Shown here piece by piece: positions 1-12,195 of a DNA stretch of 64,000 nucleotides; position 1 is the stretch's first letter; each line of letters starts with the position of its first letter. The translations under genes were made by a program, and so were the position numbers. The stretch lies in NCBI GenBank assembly GCA_028753945.1, contig JAPNXP010000003.1:186001-250000 (forward strand), in the 5' to 3' direction. This DNA is from Hexactinellida sp. DTS-2022. Taxonomy: Eukaryota > Porifera > Hexactinellida. The notes under the pieces were generated by a model. It did not search any database, was not told where the DNA came from, and saw only the letters and a program-made list of their open reading frames with translations.

Positions 1-1700
1 GGATATATTAGACATATTCTTTAATCTTACAAGTATAAAACATACACGTAGACCCATTGAAAATTATATTTCCATAGGGAGTTTTTCTAAATAATATTGG
101 TGATTTATATATGTACCTGTATACAATTATGCCCGTCCAACATAATGATTTTCTGCCACCATAGCAGTGGCGCAAACATGGGGGTGCGCTGGGGGGCGTA
201 CGCCCCCCCCCCCCTTAAAATTGGAGGGGCCAACATTATTGGTGCTAGTGATACAGAGCCCTCTGAACAAAAAATAAATTTATAATATCATTTAGGACAG
301 TAAATATACGTATTATTCATCAAAACAAATCGATATCTGGATATCTCGCATTCCATTTTTTATGGGGTGCTTGGCCCCAGATTCCCCAAAGGTCGCTCGA
401 AACACTCGCTCCCGCTCCCCCAACTTTAACCTCATACTTGTAAAACTTTGCGTCCATGCACTATAGGAATCGTTTTTGACTTTTCACATTTAAATGTAAA
501 GTTACACCCTCCCTGGCGCTGGAGAGTTTCGGCGCCTATGCCCACATGTACCGTTTTCCATAATTTCCAACATGGTACAAGATGGGCATAAGTGGCATAT
601 GGTAACACTGGAAGATTATTTTCTACCTAATCGATGGGTAATAGAGTTGAACGCTTCTACAATGGCTAATTCGAAGCTTAGAATATTAAACTTGAATCCT
701 AAAGCAATGATGTGATGTATTTTGAATACATCATCCTGCAATATTAGACCTACTAAAGTCTATTTTCATGTAAATTTTGGGTGTAGGAATACTTCTGTCT
801 GGGTAGTATATATATGCATATCTAATATATTTGATCACGAAAACCTGGTTCAAATTTCCATTTATTATAAACAGAGTAAATATTATTAATTAAACTCACT
901 CCAAAGCGCTTTGTCATTTCTTCCTAAAAGGAAAGATTAATCAAATTCCTTAACCAACTCCAGCTTTCTTGGGCTTATAGATTTTATAAATTGACAAAGG
1001 ATACCAAAAGATTGTGTCATACTCGACACTGATACTCTTCTGTCGATATTTTAAATCCATAGCAAATCCATTAATTGTATTCGGTACGGAAGTGAACATA
1101 TGAAACTTTCAGAAAAATATAACTAGTGTGTGTATGGTAAGTAAAGAGTGTAGCAGAATGATATGTCCACCTATTATGTATTCATGTGTTTGAGGGACAT
1201 ACACTTGTCTACTGTTTGCTATAGTCAAACTAATGAATTCAGAGGTAATTCGGGTTCTAAAGGATAAAGCCAACACCCTATACATTATTTGATGCAAAAT
1301 GTATCTACAAGTGATTTCGATAGAGGTTTAATAAACAGTTTCAGATTATAACTTCCTACGCCTTGATTGGCAGATGTTTTTCCCACTTTTGTCACCTGTT
1401 TATTCCCGCATTCAAACACTGGGTTCACAATTATATTTTCACTATCAAGAATCTAAGCTTTATATTCGAAAGTTTCTCTCGATCGCTATTATTCTAATAT
1501 ATATCTTATACGACATATGACAGACATTTCAAGAAAAGAAAATAGGTGGGCCAAACTGAATTGCAAAGTCTGAGGTCTTTTAAATAGAATAAATCATAAT
1601 ATCCGAGAGTTTCTCTCAAATGGGGAAGGGCCAATAATTTAGTATGTTTGTTGTAGTTTACCATCCTATGTTTAGTATAAATGAGAGATGACCTAGTACT
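1..1700. other. No gene recognised; old GC-rich hAT-like remnant at about 170-440
   Basis: AT-rich sequence with no coding segment I can support. Around 170-440 there is a C/G-homopolymer-rich patch (CAGTGGCGCAAACATG followed by G and C runs). It resembles the termini of the hAT element at 6017 and of other small elements here, but I could not pair its two ends or find a duplication. Confidence 0.4.
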
Positions 1701-1722
1701 CTCATGTTGTATTAGCTACCTC

Positions 1723-2006
1723 CAGGGCCGTGCCACTAATACAAACTGACCAGGTCAAACCTGGGCAGAATTTTTCCAGACCAGGTTCTGACCAGGTTCG
1801 TACTAACTTACTGAGTTTCAAAACAATTAATAAGATAATATTTTTAAAGTTTAAACTAGTATAATTTTCTAGCGAAAACTCAAATAAATGAAACCATGAT
1901 ATCAAGATTTTAAGAAGTTAATAATATAATTTTTTTTCAATGGGTAGTCTAGCTTAGACTAGTTAAGTTTGACCTGGGCAGGTATCAATAGGCTCGCACG
2001 GCCCTG
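1723..2006. mobile_element. hAT-like MITE, 284 bp
   Basis: Terminal inverted repeats (CAGGGCCGTGC on the left, GCACGGCCCTG on the right) enclose a non-coding interior. The inner parts also match in inverted orientation (GACCAGGTC/GACCTGGGC). The flanks share tacctc (1717-1722 and 2007-2012), a 6-bp rather than the usual 8-bp hAT duplication, so superfamily assignment rests on the CAGGG terminus. Confidence 0.65.
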
Positions 2007-2449
2007 TACCTCTATACCCCAAAACAACATTTAGCTACTGCTGATTGACTCACTTCGAATTCTTTGTCTTCGATATACGAAATCTAGAAGATATATTGTA
2101 AAAATACTTTAAATTAGTTAAATTGATTATTCACAAATCTTATCATCATTATACTACCATAAAGTTGTGACATTTTAACTTCAATATTATTTAGTGTTTC
2201 TATTGTTCATGTACTTCTTCTAGAATCTAGGTACAACATGCTTAAGTCTATTGCAACAATTTCCAATCGATTTTAAGTATATTGGAACAATTCTATCGAT
2301 TTAAGTCTATCAATACGATTATCTACCTACTAGAACAAATATATTGTGATAAAATGTAATATTCTCGAAAATTCATAAAAACTTTTGGTCCCAAAATGGC
2401 AAAAAAAAACAATAATCGCCTACGCTACTATTAGACTATATACGATATA

Positions 2450-2766
2450 CAGGCTGCCCTCACCGTTCGCGGGAGTTACGTTCCTGAAAATTGTACGAAC
2501 TACAAATTCCCGAAAATTTCAAGATTTGTAAAAGTAAATATGCAATAGAAACAAGGAATGATAGTGCAAGGTTAAGGTGTTATAACGATATAGTATTATA
2601 GTCAAGATAAATAGTGTGAATATTTATCAATCAAGCTGATGTAATTTGAAACGATATCGCGAAAAGTTGAGGGAATATTCGGCGAACGGCAAAACGAAAC
2701 TCAAAATATTTCCCGCGAATAGTCGAAACCGCAAAAAGTAAGCTCGCGAACGGCGAGGGTTACCTG
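2450..2766. mobile_element. pogo/Tc1-like MITE, 317 bp
   Basis: Ends are CAGGCTGCCCTCACCGTTCG and its near-perfect inverse (CGAACGGCGAGGGTTACCTG), each bordered by TA (2448-2449 and 2767-2768), the duplication typical of Tc1/mariner/pogo elements. The interior has no open frame. Confidence 0.75.
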
Positions 2767-3323
2767 TATTCGCACTTATATACATACTATTAGTGTTTCA
2801 AAATTATAAATAAAGTTGAAATCGTGAATTTTGGTCTATTGATTACACTACCTAGGCGACAAAAAATCCGATGATACAAAGAACCCGGTCTGAAAACCCG
2901 ATTTCGTAACAGATTTATTTGAAGAAACTACAAAATCCATATTGCAAAATTTTGTATTTTGGTTTGGCTCGGACTTGATCAAGTTTTATGAAAAATCCAG
3001 AAGATAATATTTTTGTGTTTTGTGTGTCTTATCAACAGTATACATACTGAAGTTGCCAAAAACAATGGAATTATACTCCAGTTATCAACCAAAGTGTTTT
3101 AATAGTATAATACATATGCTATCTTCACGGATCCGGCGCTTATTCAAGCCCCGGCGCTTATTCGAGGAAATACGGTACTTGAAATATGGCCGCGATGGGA
3201 AATATCACATCTAGAACAAGTTTAAATATCTAAAGAAAATATTTAAATTTTCCCTCTTAAAAGTATTTGTATAAAAATATGAACAAATTTCAAATATTTT
3301 TTCTGTTCTATAAAGAATAGTTA

Positions 3324-3563
3324 CCGTATTTCTCCGAATAAGCGCCCCGGCGCTTTTTGTTTTCGTGGTCCAAATTTACCCTCAAAGTTTTTTGAAAATT
3401 CCAGAAAATAATATTTAGATGGATTCTAATGGTTCTCAGCGATAGTAAACATACCGTAATTTCCTAAATCACTACAATTACATTTCAGTTATCAATTAAT
3501 GGGTATAAATTTTATCTTACAGATGCCATTTTACAGACCCGGCGCTTATTTTGGAAAATACGG
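3324..3563. mobile_element. Small TA-flanked MITE (CCGTATTT family), copy 1
   Basis: Inverted ends CCGTATTTCTCCGAATAAGC and GCTTATTTTGGAAAATACGG lie between TA dinucleotides. A related end is seen at 3133-3177, and the left 220 bp of another copy lies at 52764-52983, where a Ginger-like element cuts it off. Non-coding. Confidence 0.65.
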
Positions 3564-4067
3564 TATTAATTGATTGGGGCATATTAGGAGCGAAATAGGA
3601 TAAGCGTGCTTTTATAAAATAAATAAACAACTTTATCTTCATCATCCGAGTCTGTCGCTCTCTAAAATAAATAAAAATGAATTGAAACAGCAAATTTAAT
3701 CCACACAGTAAAAACAACATTTCCCTCAGCTTGCTAAACACTCTTTATATTATATAATTATATACAAATTTCTTAAATATCTTCTGTTATGTAAACAAAT
3801 GTTTTTAATTGATTGGATATATTAGGAACCCGAAGGTTGCATTGTGCGGACACTTTATGTCCGCAGCCACAAATTGCAAGCGAGGGGAGTGAACGGTTTT
3901 ACGTACAAGTATGGGGGAAGAGCGAATTAATGGACTGTTGCTTCTTCACATTTATAATGACATGAAGAAAGATATAGAAAGCATAGTCTAAGAGTTTGCA
4001 AGACGCCATTCAAGAAGACTAATGCTTATTGTCATAATAAATGATACCATTTAGATGGATTTTAATA

Positions 4068-4614
4068 TATATGTTATGTCGATTTTGTCAAATAGTCGAT
4101 TTTACAAAATCAACATCCAAAATGTCGATTTTGTAAAATCAACATACAAACTTAAGTTTAATTTGTAAAATAGTTGATTTTATAAAATCGACATTTTTCA
4201 TTTGTTGATTTTGTAAAATCGACATTTCAGAATGTAGATTTTATAAAATCAACATTTTTAATTAATTGATTTTGTAAAATCGACATTTCAGAATGTTGAT
4301 TTTATAAAATCAACATTTTTTATTAGTTGATTTTATAAAATCGACATATTCTATTCGTTTATTTTGCAAAATCACCCTGGAATATTTTTTCATTCTAGTA
4401 AAAAAAATTCATTTTGGTAAAATTTTTCTTCATACAAGTCGGTATATACTTGTATGAAGCGAATTCTGAACAAAACGCAATAAAACCGAGGCCTATCCGA
4501 GTAATATAGCCAAAGTTGAACACTTGTTTTAGTTCCGTTGATTCATGTTGATTTTGTAAAATCGACATGTTGATTTTGTAAAATAAACATTTGACAAAAT
4601 CGACATAACATATA
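4068..4614. mobile_element. MITE made of self-complementary GTCGATTTTGTAAAATCAAC-type units, copy 1
   Basis: Ends are TATATGTTATGTCGATTTTG and its inverse. The left half is an array of about 30-bp units, each nearly its own reverse complement (TCGATTTTGTAAAATCGACA), so the array could extrude as multiple hairpins. The right half is unique sequence shared with the copies at 19437 and 20008. No coding capacity. A TA target is suggested by the second copy. Confidence 0.7.
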
Positions 4615-6008
4615 CATACCATTGAATGCCAATTGATTAAGATATTTGAGATGGATTTGTTACTCTACTGGATCCAAGAATGGTTACAAATCGATGTCTG
4701 GGAAAATAAAAATCAATTTATTTCGGGGAAGCTTGCCCCCAGACTCCCCTTACGGTTGCTCGTTTCACTCGCTTCGTGAACCCCCACATAGAGATACCCT
4801 GCATCCGCTCCTGCGTATATTGATATTACTATTGTTCTGCAAACAATGCTTACGATCACTCCAGTTATATCGAGTTCCAAGGGACACTCTTTATTAATTA
4901 CTTCGATTTAAGGATAATAAAATTCATTGCTTTATTGTAAGGGGATAAAAATTACTTTGATATAAGCGGATTTTTCAAAATAACAGTTCTTTATATTATA
5001 AATGGGAATTTACTGCATATCATATTGTCTGTTCTATAATTAATTAACTATTCTGTTACTGTTATTTTCCTCATTTATGGAAATTTTCTCTAATTTTCCA
5101 CCTTACGCTTATGAAGGTACTTGTGATTTATCTCGGTTCCTACAATACAAATCAACTGGGTATAATTACCTATATTTAACTACAGGCGGTCTTATTTGAA
5201 TTTAATTAATTGATAATTGTATAGAGAACTTGAAAATACCCAGCCCCCTGAGGTAAAGTCTATATCCATCACTGCTATCTATATCATTAAGAAAGCCTGG
5301 TACGTCCATCCGTCCTCCCCTGTAACTCTTTCCGATCATGGTGATGCACATATCAATCGAATGCTCTTTGAAGGAAGACCTCGGGAAACATAAGGAGTTT
5401 CAAAAAAGTGTTAGTTCCAGAATTATACAGCATTTTGTGAATACCTACTAAATATGCATAGCTACTGCCAACTGGGATACTAATCCGATTAGTTACTGCC
5501 AACTGGGATACTAATCCGATCCGATTGGTTACTGCCAGCTGGATTTTTATTAGCCCTATTGGTTACCAACAGGGTTGTCTACCAATACAACAATTTGCCC
5601 ATTTTAACTTAAATCTCTACATCATGCAAATGAATCGAGAGTCAGACGAGTCACAGTTCCCTTTCGCACACCGTTTCCCGGTTGATCATTCGTGTCTCCG
5701 AAATCAATCTGAAGAAAAGCAGCTAAATTCTGCGAGTAGGCAGCAGCGCAGGTTGGCTATGTGCCTAATACAACACTCGCTATCCGAGAAGAAAACGCTC
5801 AGCTGCACCGTCATTCGCGAGCCGCACAGGGCGAGCGTAACCTTAGATGCGCGTCACGCTAATCTTAATAACTTCGTGGAGACTTCGTACAAATTCGTCA
5901 CTCCTACGGTCAATTTTAAAAATGCTGTGGCCACTGTGGTGCCTTTATGGATAGGAGAGTGTGTTCGGGAAAGCCTACTCTCTGTCAGGCTCAATTTCCG
6001 ATTGCATA
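4615..6008. other. No gene recognised; diverged repeat shared with 10210-10560
   Basis: Around 4700-4810 there is a GC-rich patch resembling the one near 370-430. From about 5460 to 6008 the sequence (tandem 'ccaactgggatactaatccg' units and what follows) matches 10210-10560 at lower identity. An open frame of 182 codons starts here but runs into the terminal repeat of the hAT element at 6017 and shows no domain, so I do not call it a gene. Confidence 0.45.
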
Positions 6009-6294
6009 CCCGGAAGCATAGGCGGCGATCTTGGGGGGGCAGGGGGGGCGATTGCCCCCCCAATAATATCTAAAGGGAGCGAAGGTATCTTTTCGCCCCC
6101 CCCAATAATATCTCCCATTAAATATTTATCATCGACATCAACTAAGTGAAATAGTGTTGAATATTGCACACTGCTATTACAAAATTGATGTTTACCATAA
6201 ACATTTATTATATGGTTTCAAGAATTTTGTGTACTCCTATAAAAGAACGAATGCGAGAATCCATATTCACATTTCGTATTTTTGATTTTCTTAG

Positions 6295-8465
6295 ATGGCA
6301 CATTCAACTTCAAATTATTCGCTTGAAGATCATATTATAGCAAAGAAGCAGAAACTTGAAATCCAGCAAGTACCAAACCAACCTAAACAAATTAGTTTTC
6401 CCCTTGACGAAAAGAACAATAGAAAATTTCTTCCCATATGGTTTAAAAGTTTCCCTTGGCTTGAATGGGATGATAAAGTAAGTGCAGCTTTTTGTCATCC
6501 ATGTCGGCAAATCTTTTTAGTTGATTCAGCTAGGTGCAGCAACAGCAAGAGTTAAGATACTTTTATTTCATCAGGTTTCAAAAATTGGAAGAAAGCCGTG
6601 GAAAAATTTAAAAAGCACGAATCTTGTCATGCGCATCATTTAAGCGTTGACAAATTTAGCAATATGTTAAGAGGTCAAAATATTGCTGTAATGTTAAGTG
6701 ACCAATTTGCTACAGAGAGAAAGGATGCTACTGAGTGTCTTTAACGCATCTTCACAACTATTCGTTATTTAGCAAGACAAGGCCTACCAATTCGCGGCCA
6801 TTCAGACTCTGATTCAAACTTCAGACAGCTTTTATATTTACGTACAAGTGACTCGAAAGATCTACAATTGTGGCTACAAAGGAAGACAACATGGACTTCA
6901 AAAGATATACAGGAAGAGATAATTGACTTAATGTATTGTGATGTAGTGCGTAATTTCGCAAAACAAATCCGTTACCGAAAGTATTTTGGGATAATAGCAG
7001 ATGAAACAGCAGACATTTCTCAGGTTGAACAACTCAGCATCTGCTTACGGACAGTAGATAATGAGTTAAATCCAGAAGAACAGGTATTTGGGTTCTATGC
7101 TCTGGACAAATGTGATGGCGAGCCTATTTTTAAAGCAATCGAAGATGTTCTATTGCGTCTTGATATAAATATAAAGAATTGTTTCGGAATGACATTTGAT
7201 GGAGCTTCTTCCTTTAATAACAATTCAGTTGGTGGTGCACGCATTAACGACTTAGTACCATCAGCAATCAGAACTCATTGTCACATGCATTGTGTGAATT
7301 TGGCTGTCCAAGATATTGTAAAAATGTAAGCATGATGCGTGATTTCCTCCATTTTGCAAATGATCTCATTGTTTTCCTTCGTAACTCTCCTAAACGATGT
7401 ACAATTATACGAAATACCGCAATTCTACTTGAAAACCCACAAACTCACATCAGACCCCTCTGCCCAACACGCTTCACTATGAAGTGCACGCTTTAAATGG
7501 ACTTAGTAAACAGTTGGACATAATAATTGAATCTTTGTCTATTATAGAAACGCAATCGTTTGACATCAAAATAAAAGCAAAGGCAAGTGGCTTCCTTCGA
7601 CGTTTGGGAGACTTTGATATATATTTTGCACTCTTAATTTCTTTGCAAGTTTTTGAATTGACTGACAGACTTAGCAAAGAACTACAAGGAAGAGAAGTCT
7701 CTGTTGGAAGAGGAGTTAAGCTTGTTTCGTATGCTATAGTTGAACTAGAAAAAATGCATTCTACAGAAAGATTTGTCCAGCTTTGGAAAGAAGCTGACGA
7801 ACTTCGTAGGCAGCATGGGGGCAGATCCTCCAAAGTTATTCCGACAGATAAAACCACCACATCGCTTCCAAATTGACGAACCTCACATATATAATGAACC
7901 TCGAGACTATTATCTTGAAAAGTACCACGAAATAATTGCCTTTTCCTCTGCGAAACTAAAAACACGGATTAGTGACAAGGCATTACCAGTGTTGGGAGCA
8001 GTGGAATTACTACTAATTTCAGGCTGGAATGGGAATTCAATCGAGAAGAAAAACATGCAGATTGTTTGTAAGCATTATGGTTACGATAAACTCGACTCTA
8101 GGCGCCTAGAAGCTGAACTCATCAGTTTACAGAATTTGAATGAAAATACTGGCATAACCAGCGTACATGAAATAATAAAGCATATTGGACAGAGTGAAAT
8201 GAAAAATATGCTTCCTATGGTGTTAACAATGATAAAATATTATTTATTTTGTCCTGCTTCAACTGCTAATGCAGAACGATCATTTAGTCATCTTCGACGG
8301 CTGAAGACTTATCTTCGTAGCACCATGACTCAAACAAGGCTAAATTCGCTTTTGATTTTGTCAACTTATAAAGAAGAACTTGATCTTCTTGATATGAAGA
8401 AAATATTGAAAGAATTTACCAGTCGAAATGAAGTGAGACAAAATATATTTGAAACTTCATTATAA
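6295..8465 (+). pseudogene. hAT transposase relic (TTF zinc finger, DUF4371, hAT dimerisation)
   Basis: Reading through several frames, the order of domains is that of the ZMYM1/P52rIPK-like branch of hAT transposases. An N-terminal TTF-type zinc finger comes first (FPLDEKNNRKFLPIWF ... FCHPCRQ, about 6395-6520). A DUF4371-type catalytic half follows (6868-7329, with FGIIADETADIS and MTFDGASSFNNN). The C-terminal hAT dimerisation segment is last (8200-8460, CPASTANAERSFSHLRRLK). These proteins cut and join hAT ends in the nucleus. The frame is broken by a stop at 6553, a stop near 6743, a shift or stop near 7328, and another shift near 7860. The copy therefore cannot make a full protein. The ATG at 6295 follows a short leader after the terminal repeat and is the likely original start. 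Confidence 0.88.
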
Positions 8466-8547
8466 AGCTAAAATATTTAAGATGTAGATCCTTGATAAAT
8501 TTCTATTTACCATTATACATTAATAAACTCATATGTTACTTGATATA

Positions 8548-8722
8548 CAGTAAAATATCGTTATATCTAAGTATTTTGGACCTGTGAATTCCTTCGTTAT
8601 ATCCGGATATTCATTATTGTAAGTCGATAATAATTAAAATGCATTTAGTGCTCTGGGAAAATCCTCATTTAGTTATAAGCGGGATTTCGTTATATCCGAC
8701 TTCTTAACAATGGGAGTTCAAT
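8548..8722. mobile_element. pogo-like MITE nested in the hAT element
   Basis: Starts CAGTAAAATATCGTTATATC after a TA and ends in sequence inverse to CATTGAACTCCCATTG. The right end resembles the left end of the MITE at 47473 (CAGTGAACTCCCGTTATG). The interior has the same 'atttagtgctctgggaaaatcc' core in inverted form at 47473-47640, so these are members of one family. Confidence 0.6.
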
Positions 8723-8940
8723 GAACTATAATAATAGTGAATAAATCTCTGATGATTAAAAGAAAATATCGCCTCCCCAATAATTTCCAGGAATCGCCGC
8801 CAATTCCCGGAAGTACAATTCCGCAATGGCCATGGCTACCATGGGAGCTACAGAGCCAGTGATTTTCGGAGCTGGGATACAATCATATCGAGTTCATGGT
8901 ACTGTTTTCCGGCTTCTTCTTAACCTCATAGAAGTGTATA

Positions 8941-9027
8941 TAGTTAAATACGGGTTTTTTTGCGTATCGGGTTTTTTTGCCTCTTTTTCCATGCATTTAG
9001 GAAGGCAAAAAAACCCAGTTTCGACTG
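8941..9027. mobile_element. Very short pogo-like MITE, 87 bp
   Basis: Inverted ends TAGTTAAATACGGG(T)nGC and GGC(A)nCCCAGTTTCGACTG are flanked by TA on both sides. A related terminus (TTTCGACTGTA) closes a short hairpin at about 21010-21095. Non-coding. Confidence 0.5.
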
Positions 9028-11539
9028 TATAAAATTGGTCATTGTCCAGCACATTCCCATTTGTGCCACTTGTACCACAAGGTCAAACGAAATGCAAAAA
9101 TAACTTACCGATTCAAAAGTATCATCAAGCCCAGACGGCTCTGCATTCAATTGATGCGGAGTCTAAAAAGTAAAGTAAGAATAAATTGGGGCGGCACATC
9201 CGGTGCGTTAGGTACGGTGAGCGCCGTACCACTTTCCAAAGTAGTCCGGCGTCTCGCACCACACAAAAAAAAATAATATTTCGATTGATCTACTCTGATG
9301 TTTTTTGAAGAAATCACCTAGTGTAGATCAGCAGTTAACTAAATTGTCATAACATACAAATAAGAACTAGAACGTGCATTAATGTGTGTGTTATATGAAT
9401 ATTTTGTATATAGCATATGTAATGTTTTCCAATTGAATTTTATAACCGGGGAATGGGGGGCAATTGAAATTTTCCCCGTCCCATGCTCCCCCACTTATAG
9501 AGGTTCCACTGTATTTGATTTTCTTTTATGACGTCGGGATTCTGACGTCATAAATGCATACTTTTAGTTTTTCTCCGATTCGCCCACAATTTTAGATGAC
9601 AACACACCATAAAATGAGACACATATAAATGATTTTTTTGGATTATGACGTCACGTAGGAACTAATTTGGATTCAGCTCTTACGATTTTGATTTAGTAGA
9701 CAAAAATCTTTGTCATGGTATAGAACAGGGACCGGCAACCTTTTGAATGATGTGTGCCAGTTTACCCATAATGTCAACATATTTATGACCTTGCGTTCCA
9801 AACATAATTTATCTTTAGAGAAAACATAATATGGTCACCACAGAAATGTTTGATAAATCACTTAGCGTGCCATGGAAAACTCTAGAGTCATTACCCAAAC
9901 AGAAACTATGCGAAAACCTTTACTCAGCTTGTCGGTGCAAACATTTGTAAAACCTGCAGGTGTCCATGCAAAAGGAAGGATGGAGTTAGAACCTGTAAAT
10001 ATCACAAGGGCAGGGATTATTTAAACTATTATATTGCTACTACAACTGCTAACTACTAGTATACTTCTAAGCATTCCTAAATTTGGAAGCAATTATAATG
10101 TTTCGTTGTCATAGATCATACATATAATACCACGTAGTCATATATATAAACCTTTATAACTTTATTTACATCTTAAAAACCACGTTTAATATTATTTTTC
10201 TAGGGATATATGCTGTCAACACAACTGGGATACTAATTTTGTTGGTTTCTGCCAACTGGGTTGCCTAACCTAAAATAGAACAAATTGTTCAATTTTACTT
10301 AAATCATTTACTACATCATGCAACGTCATCCAGAGTCAGAGAGTTGACAATCTCCACCCGCACACGGTCGCCGGATTGATAATAACCTTAAGTCTTGCGA
10401 CTCCAGCAATTTAATAAGTCCCCTTTAATAAGTCCCAAAGCATCACGAATGCAATGCCAAAACACGTGGTCGCCCCGCCAGGCGTTACAAATAGAGACGA
10501 CTACCCATTCACACTCAAAACGCGCCAGTTGCCTGTGCTCCGTCTTTCTGTATGACGGCAAACAATAGTCAGGGGCAGAACTTCAAATCCGAGCGGACGT
10601 ATATCTCCCAAAGCCGATCTTCAGTCACGGACAGTTGTACATGCTCCATCTCGCGTTTGTGACCCGAGAGCAATCCGGTTCGACATAAACCAGGAGCCGT
10701 ACAAAAGACCGCTGATGGCAGAAGCAGGAAGGAAGGAAGGGTTGTGCAGAGAAGAGTACCTTACAGCTGGCACGAAATCTTGGGAATGGCTCTATACGAC
10801 TAATATTGTTTATCGGGAAGTTTTTAACAGCTGAGCTGCAAACCGTAGCATAATAAAAATGAACACCTTTGCTTTCGCTTTTCAAAGAGGCTATAATTGG
10901 GGATCGCATCCCTCCCCTTTTCGACATATTCGAATGAACAATGTTTATGGCGACGGGTCATAAGCTAGTTTAATTCATAATAGTACAGCGATCTTAGGCG
11001 TCGCAGCCCACCCGGTGCCCGGAAATGTCCGGCTGGTGCAGACTGGTCTATAGTACACTTGCATAGTGGTGAGGCGAACTACGCCCCTCAATCAGTTGAA
11101 ACTGCCTAAAGGGCCGACCCTCGTATTTACAACTCTTTTAATAGCTGTGAAATACACGTTGGGAAACTTAGCACTTGTAGAAAATATATTTTGGGATTAT
11201 ATACATTACGTAAATCGAAACAACTTTGTCTTATTAACGGAAGGTCACTAACTAATTAAGTAATCTCAAATATGGGAAAATTAACCACCACTGAGGTTCT
11301 GTCTAACTCCGTGAATTCATAAACGTATTTTCCGCTAGTGAAATCCTTAACTTTGCCGCAGGTTTGGAACCACTGTTATAGAGATTGGTAATTATTCGAT
11401 GACAGATGAACACGATGTAAAGAAATGTTATAAATTCGTGGGTAGGCTGATGGAATGCAATTAATTCTGTGGATGTAGTGATTTACTTACGACTAAATAC
11501 ACTACACTACACTACAGTGTAAGAAAGTATTATTTAATG
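9028..11539. other. No gene recognised; scattered repeat fragments
   Basis: Contains the second copy of the 5460-6008 repeat (10210-10560). It also has a short inverted 'gacgtc' cluster at 9530-9660 and a possible isolated hAT terminus CAGGGACCGGCAACC at 9726 for which I found no partner end. Open frames here are short and featureless. Confidence 0.35.
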
Positions 11540-11813
11540 CATAGGCGCAAAGTTTGGGGTTCTGGGGGGGGGGAGATCCCCCGAGGTCTGCAACTGAGAG
11601 TAGCTTGCAAACCTTCAGGTTAATAAATTTGACTACAAGCTACTGTATATGTAAGATGTATTATACGTTCCTAGTATTTAATGTTGTATACTATTATGCA
11701 ATGTTTCTGGTGAATAGTCGAAGTAAGACAAGAAGTATTAATGATTTTGAAAATGACACCCGCCCCCCCCCCCCCCTATCTTTTGAATAAATACAGAATA
11801 CATGGCGCCTAAG
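11540..11813. mobile_element. hAT-like MITE, 274 bp
   Basis: Left end CATAGGCGCAAAG with a G run, right end a C run then CATGGCGCCTAAG. The flanking octamers are atttaatg (11532-11539) and ctttaatg (11814-11821), 7 of 8 identical. The ends belong to the same C/G-run type as the hAT element at 6017, so this is probably a non-autonomous relative. Confidence 0.65.
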
Positions 11814-12195
11814 CTTTAATGCATACTTAACGACTGATAGAGACACTTAAATGTCTTCTAATCCATACATAGACTACACTAGAATATTATTTGTCAATCA
11901 ATTTGTCACCTTGTGTCAAGGAAGATGCGAATAGCTTTCTTCTTAAACACAGTATTTCCCGCACCTGCCAAATATCAAATCTCTAGCTCTTGCAGTTCCT
12001 AATCAGTTCTGAGCTAGCATTCAATACTATGATTTGATTTTAGTGTATCTATCAGTTGCTAAGTGTGCATTATAGAATTTCCCACTGCCATTTAATTAGA
12101 TGAAGATCAATTAAGTGAATTCAGTCAGCCTAACTATGGACTCTATAAAATATAAATAAATTTCAAATTTAACTTCTTTTCTCAAAAGATCAGTG
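11814..12195. other. No gene; fragment related to repeat family A
   Basis: About 11930-12030 ('gccaaatatcaaatctctagctcttgcagttcc...') is a diverged piece of the repeat described at 25440 and 60594. Nothing else recognised. Confidence 0.35.

Larger units (their letters stand above)
6017..8805 (+). mobile_element. Complete hAT transposon, 2.8 kb, with 8-bp TSD CCCGGAAG
   Basis: The left end begins CATAGGCGGCGAT followed by G/C homopolymers; the right end, read inversely, is AATTGGCGGCGAT. The octamer CCCGGAAG occurs immediately outside both ends (6009-6016 and 8806-8813), the duplication length of hAT elements. The interior carries one plus-strand transposase relic (6295-8465) and, after it, a TA-type MITE (8548-8722) that inserted later. 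Copy limits are therefore well supported although the gene is broken. Confidence 0.88.

Noticed and set aside
5525..6073. 182-codon plus-strand open frame
   Set aside because: It starts in a dispersed repeat, runs into the hAT terminal repeat at 6017 and shows no domain or conserved pattern in the related copy at 10210.
10625..10927. 100-codon minus-strand frame
   Set aside because: No recognisable family, no splice or start context, and it lies in a degraded repeat region.
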